A stretch of 64,000 bases of DNA from Amycolatopsis pithecellobii (GTDB taxonomy: Bacteria; Actinomycetota; Actinomycetes; Mycobacteriales; Pseudonocardiaceae), in NCBI RefSeq assembly GCF_009707865.1, contig NZ_WMBA01000017.1, positions 49,741 through 113,740 of the forward strand, in the 5' to 3' direction. Numbering within the stretch: position 1 is the stretch's first letter; each line of letters starts with the position of its first letter. Below are positions 25,179 to 33,819 of this stretch, piece after piece. The position numbers were made by a program, and so were the translations under genes. Under the pieces are notes generated by a model. It was not told the DNA's origin. It saw nothing but the letters and a program-made list of their open reading frames with translations, and did not search any database.

Positions 25179-26039
25179 GTGGTGGAACAACTGGGGTTCG
25201 AGTTCGCGGTGCAGCCGCGACGCCTGACCAAGGTCAGCCCGGCGCGGCTGGCCACCTTCGCCGACTGCCCGCGCCGCTACCGGCTCACCTACCTGGACCG
25301 GCCGACGCCCGTGCGCACCGGCCCGTGGGCGCACAGCACGCTGGGCGCGGTGGTGCACAACGCTTTGCGCGCGCTGTTCGAGCTGCCGCCCGAGCGCCGC
25401 ACGCCGATCCGGGCGGCCCAGTTGCTGAGCGAGCACTGGCAGGACGCGGGGTTCGCCGACGCCGAGCAGGCCGCCGTGTACCGGGACAGGGCCAAGACGT
25501 GGATCATGGAATACGTCGAGCACAACGACGTGTCCACCACTCCGATCGGGCTTGAGCGCTGGGTGTCCGCGCCGGTCAACCCCGACCCGGGAAAACCGCC
25601 GTCGATGATCATCGAAGGCAGGGCGGACCGGATCGACGAACGCGGCGACGAGCTGGTCGTGATCGACTACAAGACCGGCAAGCGGGCGCCGGACGAGTAC
25701 GAGGCGCGCAGCTCGCAAGCGCTTGCCATGTATGCCGTCGCGGCCGCCCGCACGCTGCGGAAGCCTTGCCACCGCGTCGAATTGCACCATCTGCCCACCG
25801 GCACGATCGCGGCCGCCGAGCACACGGGGGAGAGCCTGCGCCGCCATCTCGCCCGTGCGGAGGAGACCGCGGAGGATCTGCGCGTCGCGACGGATACGCT
25901 GAGCGCCGGAGGAGACGGGGAGGTCCTGTTTCCCGCCAACGTCGGCACGCGCTGCTCGTGGTGCGACTTCCGGCCGAGCTGCGCCGAAGGGCAGACGGCC
26001 GGGCCGGCGGCGAAATCGTGGGAGCTGCTGGCGCCTTGA
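25179..26039 (+). CDS. RecB-like PD-(D/E)XK nuclease with Fe-S cysteines
   Basis: A 286-residue stand-alone RecB-family nuclease. The catalytic core is visible as 'GRADRIDERGDELVVIDYKTGK' in pieces: 'GRADRID', then 'VIDYKTGK' (D...D-x-K). Cysteines in 'FADCPRRYR' near the N-terminus and 'CSWCDFRPSC' at the C-terminus form the four-cysteine Fe-S set known from AddB and Cas4. It resembles the nuclease domains of AdnA/AdnB further right, without a helicase. The start is GTG 25179 or GTG 25182 after GGGGG. A role in DNA repair is likely, but the partner is unknown. Confidence 0.85.
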   Translation: MVEQLGFEFAVQPRRLTKVSPARLATFADCPRRYRLTYLDRPTPVRTGPWAHSTLGAVVHNALRALFELPPERRTPIRAAQLLSEHWQDAGFADAEQAAVYRDRAKTWIMEYVEHNDVSTTPIGLERWVSAPVNPDPGKPPSMIIEGRADRIDERGDELVVIDYKTGKRAPDEYEARSSQALAMYAVAAARTLRKPCHRVELHHLPTGTIAAAEHTGESLRRHLARAEETAEDLRVATDTLSAGGDGEVLFPANVGTRCSWCDFRPSCAEGQTAGPAAKSWELLAP

Positions 26040-26353
26040 GCACCGAAGAGCTGCGGGTTCCGCCCGTCGAGACGCCACCCCGGCGAGGCCGGTGGTGGCG
26101 AGGGCTGACGGGTTCGCTCGCCGCGGGCCTGGCCGGGCTTGCGGTGCTGGTGCTGGGCGCGGCGGTGGTGTCGCTGCTGCGTGGCGCGCCGGGGCCGGGC
26201 GTGGTGATGCTGATCGGGCATCCCGTGGCGGCCGTGATTGCCTTGGTGGCACAGCGTTTCGTCGACCGGCGTGCGGGCGCGATCGCTGCCCTCGCGGCGG
26301 GGGTTGTGGTGGTTGTTGTGGCGGCAGCGCTGCTGTTGTTCTGGTGGTTGTAG
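26036..26353 (+). CDS. small three-helix membrane protein
   Basis: A 105-residue protein with a basic, Pro/Arg-rich N-terminus and three strongly hydrophobic segments rich in Val, Ala and Leu. The start would be a TTG overlapping the nuclease stop (TTGA), so translation is probably coupled. It converges with the hydrolase gene three bases away. No domain is recognised; the frame is supported by codon bias and hydrophobic periodicity. Confidence 0.6.
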   Translation: MSTEELRVPPVETPPRRGRWWRGLTGSLAAGLAGLAVLVLGAAVVSLLRGAPGPGVVMLIGHPVAAVIALVAQRFVDRRAGAIAALAAGVVVVVVAAALLLFWWL

Positions 26354-26356
26354 GCG

Positions 26357-27217
26357 TCAGAGCCAGGAACGCCACGCGGGAAGCAAGATGTCCAGCAGCG
26401 CCTTGGGGTTTTCGGTGTTGGGGGAGTGCGCGGCGGCCGGGACGGTCACGAAAGGCGCGCCCAGGCGGTCGGCCATGTCTTGCTGGGACGGCACGCTCCA
26501 CGCGTCGTCACCTTCGCCCGCGACCACGAGCGACGGCAAATTCCGCGCGTGCAGTGCTTCCGCCAGTGCATCGACCAGGTCCGGTTCGTAGCGCAGGCCG
26601 TCGGCCATCCCCAGTAGCCCGGCCGGGCTCGATGACACGAAACGGTGCCGTAGGAACGTTTTGAGCTCCGAGGGCAGCACCGTCCACGACGTGAACTGCT
26701 CGTTCATCTGTTCCCGCACGCGGTACGCCGCCTCGATGCCGTCCTTGCGCAGCAACGGTTCCCCGAGGCTCAACGCCGCCCGGCGCGGACCGTCCGGCAG
26801 TGCGGCGGGGCCGGAGTCCATCAACGTCAGCCCGGCGATGTCCGCGCCCGCGAGCACCGCCGCCCGCGCGACCAAGCCACCGTAGGAATGTCCGAGCAGC
26901 AGCACCGGTTTCCCTGCTGCCGCAAGGTGTTCGACCAAACCCGCGACGATCTGACCCAGTACGGCGGGCAGGTACGCCGACTCGTCGTCCGGGCCCGCCG
27001 ACTCGAACTGGCCGGGCAGGTCTATCGCCACCGCCTGGAAACCGTCCGCCCCGATGCCGTCCAACACGGGCGCGAAGTCCTCTTTGGACCCGGTGTAGCC
27101 GGGCACCAGCAGCGCGACCGCCTTGCCGTCGTCCTTGGTGCGCAGGGCCGCGATCGGGCCGAAACCACCGGGCAGCTCGACGCGATCGGCGCCGTGCACG
27201 GTGAGCTGAGCGGTCAT
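26357..27217 (-). CDS. alpha/beta hydrolase
   Basis: A 286-residue alpha/beta-fold hydrolase. The nucleophile elbow is 'GHSYGG' (about 109-114), the oxyanion region 'VPGYTGSKEDF' near 39, and the catalytic His is in 'AAHSPNTENP' near the C-terminus. It is the last gene of a three-gene unit with the beta-propeller protein and rhlE, coupled by an ATGA overlap at 27214-27217. The ester substrate is unknown. Confidence 0.88.
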   Translation of the reverse strand: MTAQLTVHGADRVELPGGFGPIAALRTKDDGKAVALLVPGYTGSKEDFAPVLDGIGADGFQAVAIDLPGQFESAGPDDESAYLPAVLGQIVAGLVEHLAAAGKPVLLLGHSYGGLVARAAVLAGADIAGLTLMDSGPAALPDGPRRAALSLGEPLLRKDGIEAAYRVREQMNEQFTSWTVLPSELKTFLRHRFVSSSPAGLLGMADGLRYEPDLVDALAEALHARNLPSLVVAGEGDDAWSVPSQQDMADRLGAPFVTVPAAAHSPNTENPKALLDILLPAWRSWL

Positions 27218-28707
27218 CGGAGCGCGGCCACGGTCGCACCGCGCTGCTCAAGCAGCACCGGGCCCGCCACCGCGAGCCGCACCGGACCGGAATAGCCGTG
27301 CCGGTCGACGCCGATCGTGCGGATCGTCGAGCCGTCCGCCTCGTTCAGCACAGCCAGCCCGCCCTGGATCGGCACCACGAGCTGGTGGTCGAACTGGACA
27401 CCCGGCCCCAGCGCGGACGTGAGTGTCCACTTGGGAGTCAGGTTGTCCCGGGAGAACGCCATCAGCTTGGAGCCGGTGAACCAGTACACAGTGGACGATG
27501 TCGACGACGTCACCGGGATGCCGCCGGCCGGGTCGTGATCGAGATCGGTCGCCGGCAGGTCCAGCGGGTACGCCGCGATCCCGGCACCGTCCTGGCCGTA
27601 AAGCACGAGCTGTTTCTGGTCGGGCATGGCGACCGCCACGTAATCCCCGGACATCGCGACCATGCGCGCGTGATAACCGGGCAGAATCTGGCTGAACGAC
27701 ACCTGCGGGTTGTCGGAATCCTTGGGCGCGGCGCGCAAAACCGTGAGCCGGTCGCCCGGGTCACCAGGGCAGCGCTCGACCACGCCGAGCCGGCTCGACG
27801 ACATCGCGATCGAGCCGTAGGTGCAGCCCACGCGTGGTTGCTTGTCCGGATTCACGAGTGCCGGCACCTTGCCGTACTCGTTGGTCTCGACCAGATCGTC
27901 ACGCCAGGTGTTGAGCAGGGTGCTGCCGAAAGCGGTGACGTACGAACCGTCGGTGGTCAGCGCCGTGCCGAGCGGGGCGCTGCCGGTGCGCTGCGCCATC
28001 CTGGCGCCGGTGGCCGGGTCGAGCGCGATGACCTCACTGCAGCCGCTTTCGTTGTTGGCACCGTCCTCGCGGAACAACGCCACCGCCCGGGACCAGCCTT
28101 GAGCGGCGGTGCACAGCGGGAGGTCCCGGGAGTAGCGCCAGCGCACCTGGCCGGTGAGCGGGTCGCGGCCATCGAGCTCGCCGCCGTTCGCCGTGACGAC
28201 TGCGTTGCTCGCGGCGATCGGCACCGGCGTCGCCCCGCTCGGCGCCTGCCACAGTTCGCTGAGCTGCGCCGGGACGGCGGCCGGAGTTTCGGGCAGCGCC
28301 GGCGCGGGCCCGGCGGTCTGCGAGATCGTGGCCCGGCTTTCGCTGGTGGCCCAGATCGTGACCGCCGCGGCCACGGCGACCACGGCCAGCGCGGCCGCGA
28401 TCACCCTGTCCCGCGGCCGGTTCCACGGCGACGGGCGATCGGGCTGGACGATCGTGTGCCGCCGGGGCGGCCCCGCCGGTGGGGTCTCGGCGCTCGCCAG
28501 CACGTCCTCGACACCGATGATGACGGTGGTCTCGGAATCATCGGCGGGACGGCGATGACGACCGCCCCTGGGGGCACGTGGCGCCCAGGCACCGATGGTT
28601 TTCCCTTGCGGCGCGGCAGGTTCAGCCGATTCCACAACGGGGGAAGCACCGGCCTGCTCGTCCGTGACCTTCCCGGTGCCCATGGTCCCTTCGACGGGCT
28701 CGCTCAC
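27214..28707 (-). CDS. membrane-anchored beta-propeller protein (Rv3212-like)
   Basis: A 497-residue protein starting at GTG 28707 with GGGGAG upstream; a longer open frame would run into rhlE and is not used. A disordered cytoplasmic part (1-95) is followed by one membrane helix (about 100-118, 'VIAAALAVVAVAAAVTIWA'). The rest is an extracellular PQQ/YVTN-like beta-propeller with repeated 'LDGRDPLTGQVRWRY' and 'IALDPATGARM' blades. Such domains bind ligands or proteins at the cell surface. The position after rhlE matches Rv3211-Rv3212. Confidence 0.82.
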   Translation of the reverse strand: MSEPVEGTMGTGKVTDEQAGASPVVESAEPAAPQGKTIGAWAPRAPRGGRHRRPADDSETTVIIGVEDVLASAETPPAGPPRRHTIVQPDRPSPWNRPRDRVIAAALAVVAVAAAVTIWATSESRATISQTAGPAPALPETPAAVPAQLSELWQAPSGATPVPIAASNAVVTANGGELDGRDPLTGQVRWRYSRDLPLCTAAQGWSRAVALFREDGANNESGCSEVIALDPATGARMAQRTGSAPLGTALTTDGSYVTAFGSTLLNTWRDDLVETNEYGKVPALVNPDKQPRVGCTYGSIAMSSSRLGVVERCPGDPGDRLTVLRAAPKDSDNPQVSFSQILPGYHARMVAMSGDYVAVAMPDQKQLVLYGQDGAGIAAYPLDLPATDLDHDPAGGIPVTSSTSSTVYWFTGSKLMAFSRDNLTPKWTLTSALGPGVQFDHQLVVPIQGGLAVLNEADGSTIRTIGVDRHGYSGPVRLAVAGPVLLEQRGATVAALR

Positions 28708-28744
28708 CTGCTCTGCTTCTCCCCGTTGTCCGGCGCACTTGCCC

Positions 28745-30406
28745 CTAGTCTGCCGAAGCGGGTGTGTCGGTCGTGTTTGCCGTCTCCGAACGGCGGCGAC
28801 GGCGGCGCCGGGCGGGACGCTCGGCGCTCTCGCTGCCTTCCCGTTCGGCGGGGGGCGCGGTTTCCCCGCCACGGGTGCGGGTGCGGCGGCGCGGACGGTC
28901 CTCTTCGGACACTTCGGCGTCGGCCTTTTCGATGGCCTCCGCCGTGGCGGCACCGCCACGGGTGCGGCGGCGGCTGCGCTTGCGCGGCGCCTCCGTGGTC
29001 CGGCGGCGACGGCCGCCCATCTTCTCCTCGGGCTCGGCGGCGAGCCCCGCGCGGGTCCGCTTGCCCAGCGGCAGCCGCCCGGTCGAGTCCTCCGGGATGT
29101 CCAGGTCGGTGAACAGGTGCTTCGACGTCGAGTACGTCTCCACCGGCTCCGGAATCTCCAGCTTCAGCGTGTCGGAGATGACCTTCCAGCGCGCTTCCTC
29201 GTCCCAGTCGACCAGCGTGATCGCGACCCCCGTCTTGCCGGCGCGCCCCGTGCGGCCGATGCGGTGCACGTAGGTCTTCTCGTCCTCGGGCGTCTGGTAG
29301 TTGATCACGTGCGTGACGTCGTCCACGTCGATGCCGCGGGCCGCGACATCGGTGGCGACCAGCACGTCGATCTTGCCGGAGCGGAACGCGCGCAGTGCCT
29401 GCTCACGAGCGCCCTGGCCGAGGTCACCGTGCACCGCCGCGGCGGCGAACCCGCGCTCGGCGAGATCGTCGGCGACCTTCTGCGCGGTGCGCTTGGTGCG
29501 GGTGAAGACCATCGTCAGGCCACGCTCGCGGGCTTGCAGGATGCGGGCGATCAGCTCGGGCTTGTCGAGCGAGTGCGCCCGGTAGACGAACTGGGTGGTG
29601 CGCTCGTGCACCGCGCCCGCGTCGTTCTCCTCGGCACGGATGTGCGTCGGGCGGTTCAGGAACGTGCGCGCCAGCGTGATGATCGGGCCCGGCATGGTCG
29701 CCGAGAACAGCATCGTCTGCCGCTCCTGCGGCACCATCGTCAGGATGCGCTCGATGTCCGGCAGGAAGCCGAGGTCCAGCATCTCGTCGGCCTCGTCCAG
29801 CACCAGCGCGCGGACCTTGCCCAGCACCAGATGCTGCTGTTCGGCCAGGTCCAGCAGCCGGCCGGGGGTGCCGATCACCAGGTCGACACCCTTGCGCAGC
29901 GCGTCGATCTGCTGCTCGTAGGGGCGGCCACCGTAGATGGCCAGCGTGCGCACCCCGAGGTGCTTGCCCGCGTCGGTGAGGTCGTGGGTGACCTGCAGGC
30001 ACAGCTCGCGGGTCGGCACCACGACGAGCGCCTGCGGGGTGCCGTCCCCGGGGGTGACGATCCGCTGCAACAGCGGGACGCCGAAGCCCAGGGTCTTGCC
30101 CATGCCGGTGCGGGCCTGGCCGATGAGATCCTCGCCCTGGAGGGCGAGCGGCAGGGTGAGCGCCTGGATGGCGAAGGTCCGCTCGATGCCGGCCTCGGCC
30201 AGCGCGCGGACGATCTCGGGATGGACGCCGAACTCGCCGAACGTGGGGTTCTCCGGCTCGACGTCGGCGCCTGCCTGCAGCGGATGTGACGGGTCGGTGT
30301 CCGGCAGGCCGCTCTCGCTGTGCTCGAGGGCCACCGGGTCGGTTGCTGTTCGGTTGTCGGAAGTGCTCGCGGTCAGTGTGATCGCCTCTCTCGTACCAGC
30401 GCGCAC
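28745..30406 (-). CDS. rhlE: DEAD-box RNA helicase RhlE
   Basis: A 553-residue helicase. Q motif and motif I 'ARTGMGKT' (about 97), 'PTREL', 'TPGR', DEAD box '[10 protein letters not shown]' (about 205), 'SAT' (about 237), '[15 protein letters not shown]' and 'HRIGRTGR' are all present. The last 110 residues are Arg-rich and low in complexity, as in other actinobacterial RhlE proteins, and should bind RNA. It unwinds structured RNA in ribosome assembly or decay. The 248-bp gap upstream (30407-30654) has no gene and may be a long 5' leader. Confidence 0.92.
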   Translation of the reverse strand: MRAGTREAITLTASTSDNRTATDPVALEHSESGLPDTDPSHPLQAGADVEPENPTFGEFGVHPEIVRALAEAGIERTFAIQALTLPLALQGEDLIGQARTGMGKTLGFGVPLLQRIVTPGDGTPQALVVVPTRELCLQVTHDLTDAGKHLGVRTLAIYGGRPYEQQIDALRKGVDLVIGTPGRLLDLAEQQHLVLGKVRALVLDEADEMLDLGFLPDIERILTMVPQERQTMLFSATMPGPIITLARTFLNRPTHIRAEENDAGAVHERTTQFVYRAHSLDKPELIARILQARERGLTMVFTRTKRTAQKVADDLAERGFAAAAVHGDLGQGAREQALRAFRSGKIDVLVATDVAARGIDVDDVTHVINYQTPEDEKTYVHRIGRTGRAGKTGVAITLVDWDEEARWKVISDTLKLEIPEPVETYSTSKHLFTDLDIPEDSTGRLPLGKRTRAGLAAEPEEKMGGRRRRTTEAPRKRSRRRTRGGAATAEAIEKADAEVSEEDRPRRRTRTRGGETAPPAEREGSESAERPARRRRRRRSETANTTDTPASAD

Positions 30407-30654
30407 TCACCTGGTCGGGATCTCGGCACTCGACCGCGGGATCGGTAGTCGCGGGAATGCCGCACAAAAGGCGTGCACGCACACTGTGTTGTTACAGGCC
30501 ACTAGCGAAAAGCGGGCCCGATATCCGCGCCATCTCCGGCGCGGAAGCCGTCAATACACCGTCATTGTACTGGTTGGCCCGCTGGCCTCGGTGTTTCGGT
30601 CCGGCGTGTCCGTGTGGACTGTGTCCCGACGATCTCCGACTACAGTTTGGCGCT

Positions 30655-31302
30655 GTGACATCCCAGATCCGCGAAGGCATTGTCGACCTGCTCGGCGTCA
30701 TCGCGTACGGCGAGCTTTCCGCGTTCGACCGGCTGGCCGAGGACGCCCGTCGTGCGCCCACCCTGTCCGGCCGGGCGGCGCTGGCCTCGATGGCAGCCGC
30801 CGAGATCGGCCACTACGACCTGCTCTCCAAGTATCTGCGTGAGCACGGGCTCACGGTCGAGGACGCGATGTCGCCGTTCGTCGATCACATCGATGCCTGG
30901 CACGCCTCGACCGCACCGAAGTCGTGGCTGGAGTCACTGGTCAAGGCCTACGTGGGGGATGGGCTCGCGGCGGATCTGTACCGCGAAGTCGGAAGCTGGC
31001 TCGACGAGCAGACCAAGGACCTGGTGACGACCGTGCTCGCCGACACCGGGCATTCGGAGTTCGCGGAACGCGAGGTCGCGGCGGCGATCGCGGCGGACCC
31101 GAAGACGCGCGACCGGCTGGCGCTGTGGGGGCGGCGACTGCTGGGGGAGGCGCTGACCCAGGCGCAGTACGTGGTCGCCGAGCGGGACGGGCTGGCCGAG
31201 CTGATCGTGTCCGGGTCCGGTGATCTCTCGGGAATCGCCGCGCTCTTCCGGAGGTTGCAACAGGGGCACACCAAGCGGATGCAAAAGCTGGGGCTCGGCT
31301 GA
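30655..31302 (+). CDS. ferritin-like protein (Rv3210c / tRNA-hydroxylase-like)
   Basis: A 215-residue all-helical protein of the ferritin-like superfamily, described as tRNA-(MS[2]IO[6]A)-hydroxylase-like. Helix 1 carries '[18 protein letters not shown]' and helix 2 '[16 protein letters not shown]', giving Glu and E-x2-H positions suitable for a diiron site. It corresponds to the Rv3210c family next to rhlE. The start is GTG 30655. The function is unproven. Confidence 0.8.
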   Translation: MTSQIREGIVDLLGVIAYGELSAFDRLAEDARRAPTLSGRAALASMAAAEIGHYDLLSKYLREHGLTVEDAMSPFVDHIDAWHASTAPKSWLESLVKAYVGDGLAADLYREVGSWLDEQTKDLVTTVLADTGHSEFAEREVAAAIAADPKTRDRLALWGRRLLGEALTQAQYVVAERDGLAELIVSGSGDLSGIAALFRRLQQGHTKRMQKLGLG

Positions 31303-31543
31303 TACATGATGAGGGCTTGCGTGCCGGTGCGGGTGGCGGAACCTGAGGCGGCCCCTGACTCCGGGATCGCCTCCTCATGAATGCCAATTCACCACGTCGG
31401 CGCTGTCCTCGCCAGAAACCACCTCAGAACCCGCGGCGGTGCAAGCGGACGGCGTGGTGAAAGCGGCTCCGCCGCTGGGAAGAAAAATTTCTAGGCTAGC
31501 CTTGGCGGCAGGTACGTCAGGAAGAGACAGGCGGAGGTCACAC

Positions 31544-31774
31544 GTGGAGGTCAAGATCGGCATCAAGGACACGCCGCGCGAGCTGGTGGTGTCCAGTGGC
31601 CAGGCTGCCGAAGAGGTCGAGTCGCTGGTCGCCGACGCGCTGAAGGCCGCCGACGGGCTGTTCCGCCTCACCGACGAGAAGGGACGCAAGTTCATCGTCC
31701 CCGCCGACCGCATCGCCTACGTCGAGATCGCACCCAGCGACGTGCGCAAGGTCGGCTTCGCCGTCGGCGCCTAG
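31544..31774 (+). CDS. DUF3107 protein (TB9.4 family)
   Basis: A 76-residue DUF3107 protein starting at a GTG with GGAGG in front. The sequence 'VKIGIKDTPRELVVSSGQAAEEVE' and the C-terminal 'ADRIAYVEIAPSDVRKVGF' match the small TB9.4 family (Rv3208A). In the promoter region the 10-bp palindrome AGGCTAGCCT lies at 31493-31502, overlapping a possible TAGGCT -10 element. The role is unknown. The 241-bp gap before it has no other gene. Confidence 0.88.
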   Translation: MEVKIGIKDTPRELVVSSGQAAEEVESLVADALKAADGLFRLTDEKGRKFIVPADRIAYVEIAPSDVRKVGFAVGA

Positions 31775-31790
31775 TTTCGGCTCCAGCCAG

Positions 31791-31820
31791 GAAGGGACGC
31801 TCCGTGCGGGGCGTCCCTTC
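31791..31820. terminator. bidirectional stem-loop terminator
   Basis: GAAGGGACGC (31791-31800) and GCGTCCCTTC (31811-31820) form a perfect 10-bp stem with a 10-base loop, followed by TGCTATT. It sits between the convergent DUF3107 and DUF4873 genes and can serve both. Confidence 0.8.
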
Positions 31821-31822
31821 TG

Positions 31823-32137
31823 CTATTCCCCGGCTTCCGCGAGCGTGGCCGGCACCGGGAACGGCGGGGTGCTCACGCCGAGGATGCGGTAGCGGCCCCA
31901 CGGGTCCGGATCGGACAGCTCGCCTCGGGCGGAACCGGCCGGGGTGCGGAGTTCCGCCTCGTGCTTGCGGCCGCCGGCCAGCTCGTGCAGGCCGTCGTCC
32001 CGTGCGATGCGGCCGTACCAGCGGTAATGGCCGTCGATGGGCTGGAAATGTCCGCGCAGATCGACCTCGACGCGGAACTCGTGCCCGGCCACCAGCAGCG
32101 TCGCGGCTCCGGTGTAGCCGTCATCGTCAGCCGGCAT
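31823..32137 (-). CDS. DUF4873 protein
   Basis: A 104-residue DUF4873 protein: 'YTGAATLLVAGHEFRVEVDLRGHFQPIDGHYRWYGRI' in its beta-rich first half, including the conserved GHFQPIDG and WYGR motifs. The domain often occurs fused to flavin monooxygenases; here it stands alone. Its start overlaps the end of the upstream TetR gene by 11 bases, linking it to that regulator and the divergent oxygenase. No enzymatic residues can be assigned. Confidence 0.82.
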   Translation of the reverse strand: MPADDDGYTGAATLLVAGHEFRVEVDLRGHFQPIDGHYRWYGRIARDDGLHELAGGRKHEAELRTPAGSARGELSDPDPWGRYRILGVSTPPFPVPATLAEAGE

Positions 32138-32864
32138 CGGACTCCTCCTTCGCGTGGAGCAGTACGACCCTGTTCGCCTCCAGCGGCTGGTTCGGGTCGA
32201 TGGTGATGCCCTGCTGCCGCGCCAGGCCGTCGATCGCCGCCCAGATGAGCTGCGTCAGGTACTCCACCACGGATTCCCGGCTCATCGACCGCCTGTCGAG
32301 CCACCACTCGCCGGTGTTCTGCACCATGCCGACGATCCCGTACGCCCACGGCTCGGCCGCGCCGGAATCCATGCCGAACATCCGCATGTAGTCACCGAGG
32401 AGCGCGGTCAGCGCCGTGGCGATGAGCTCCTTGTCCTCGGCGACCACGTCGGCGTCCACCGGCTTCTCCGCGAACGAACCACGCGCCAGCAGGCGGTACA
32501 GGTTCGGATGTTCCTCGATCACGCCGAAGAACGCGTCGAGCGCTGTGCGGATCCGCGGCACCGGGGCCAGTTCGGCGTTGATCGCCGGCACCAGCCGCGA
32601 GAACAGCATCTCCGTGCCGCGCTGGCCGAGCGCGACATACAGGTCCGCCTTGTCCGCGAAATGCCGGTACAGCACGGGTTTCGTGACCCCGGCGGCAACC
32701 GCGACATCCTCCATCGCCAGGTCAGGACCGTGCTCGTCGAGCGCGCTCAGCGCGGCCTCGACGAACTGTGCCCGCCGGGTCACCCGGTGCTTGCGCCACC
32801 GGTCGCGCCGTGCGTCCCCGGTCGGCGTGTCGCCTGCCTTGCCGCGCTTGACATGTTCCGCCAC
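32127..32864 (-). CDS. TetR-family regulator of the AurF-like gene
   Basis: A 245-residue TetR protein. The HTH is at about 50-80 ('DLAMEDVAVAAGVTKPVLYRHFADKADLYVAL'), preceded by a long basic N-terminus. The perfect palindrome AGGTAACTGTTACCT lies 17 bases upstream of its start and close to the divergent oxygenase gene, so it probably represses both. Members of this subgroup commonly sense acyl-CoA or lipid ligands; none is known here. Confidence 0.88.
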   Translation of the reverse strand: MAEHVKRGKAGDTPTGDARRDRWRKHRVTRRAQFVEAALSALDEHGPDLAMEDVAVAAGVTKPVLYRHFADKADLYVALGQRGTEMLFSRLVPAINAELAPVPRIRTALDAFFGVIEEHPNLYRLLARGSFAEKPVDADVVAEDKELIATALTALLGDYMRMFGMDSGAAEPWAYGIVGMVQNTGEWWLDRRSMSRESVVEYLTQLIWAAIDGLARQQGITIDPNQPLEANRVVLLHAKEESDAG

Positions 32865-32881
32865 GAGAGCAATGCTACCAA

Positions 32882-32896
32882 AGGTAACTGTTACCT
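32882..32896. promoter_or_regulatory. TetR operator palindrome
   Basis: AGGTAAC-T-GTTACCT, a perfect 7-1-7 palindrome in the 58-bp divergent region between the TetR gene and the AurF-like gene. A further GTTAC half-site follows at 32900-32904. No other comparable palindrome is in the gap. Confidence 0.7.
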
Positions 32897-32922
32897 CAAG
32901 TTACATGAAAATGGGAGACGCG

Positions 32923-33819
32923 ATGACGCGGATGCTCGATGGGCGGGAGAGGACCGCGGACCGGCTGCTCAAGTCCTCCGCGGGCAAGTTCTACGACCCC
33001 GACGTCGATATCGACTGGTCGGCGCCGCTGCCTGATGGCAAGGTCTACGAGCTCGAACACCGCAGCTCGCTCTACGGCACTCACCTGTGGGACGAGCTGA
33101 CCCCCGAGCAGCGCGTCGAGCTGGGCAAGCACGAGATCGCCAGCATCGCCGGCAACGGCATCTTCTTCGAGGTCCTGCTCATGCGGATGCTGCTCAAAGA
33201 GGTCTACCGCGGCGACCCGACGACGCGCCACATCCAGTACGCGCTGACCGAGATCGCCGACGAGTGCCGGCATTCGACGATGTTCGCCAGGATGGTCGAG
33301 CGCTTCGGCGCGCCGCCGTACGGTCCCGTCAAGATCGTGCACCAGCTGGGCAAACTGCTGCCCGTCCTCGGCTACGGCCCCGCACTCTACGGTTCGATCC
33401 TGGTCGCGGAGGAGGTCCTCGACCGGCTGCAGCGCGAAAGCATGGCGGACGAGCGTGTCCAGCCGCTGGTCCGCATGGTCAACCGCATCCACGTGCTGGA
33501 AGAGGCGCGCCATGTCACGTTCGCGCGGGAAGAGGTCACCCGCGGCATGGCCCGGCTGTCCAAAAAGGAGCTGTACTACCAGCGCTGGCTGATCGCGTCG
33601 GTCAGCTTCGCGATCACCCGCAGCCTGATCAACCCCCGTGTCTACGCGGCGGTCGGGCTCCGGCCGAAGGACGCCTGGGAGGTCGCGCTGGCCAACCCGT
33701 ATTTCCAGGAGACCATCCGCTGGTCCGGTGAGCGCATCATGGCGTTCCTCGACGAAACCGGGCTCGTCGGTGCGCCGGGTATGCGGATGTGGCGCAAGTC
33801 GTTCCTGGTGCCGGCATGA
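32923..33819 (+). CDS. AurF-like diiron oxygenase
   Basis: A 298-residue protein of the p-aminobenzoate N-oxygenase AurF family. Diiron ligand motifs are visible: 'EIASIAGNGIFFEVLLMR' in an early helix, 'EIADECRHSTMFARM' (E-x-x-R-H) and 'HVLEEARHVTFAREEV' (E-x-x-R-H). ATG 32923 with GGGAG before it is chosen over ATGs at 32905 and 32911. The family oxidises arylamines or hydroxylates lipids; the substrate is unknown. It is translationally coupled (ATGA) to an alpha/beta hydrolase. Confidence 0.82.
   Translation: MTRMLDGRERTADRLLKSSAGKFYDPDVDIDWSAPLPDGKVYELEHRSSLYGTHLWDELTPEQRVELGKHEIASIAGNGIFFEVLLMRMLLKEVYRGDPTTRHIQYALTEIADECRHSTMFARMVERFGAPPYGPVKIVHQLGKLLPVLGYGPALYGSILVAEEVLDRLQRESMADERVQPLVRMVNRIHVLEEARHVTFAREEVTRGMARLSKKELYYQRWLIASVSFAITRSLINPRVYAAVGLRPKDAWEVALANPYFQETIRWSGERIMAFLDETGLVGAPGMRMWRKSFLVPA

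Noticed and set aside
28708..28959. N-terminal extension of the beta-propeller protein
   Set aside because: The extension is Arg/Pro-rich, overlaps the rhlE coding end and lacks a start signal; the GTG at 28707 with GGGGAG explains the gene.
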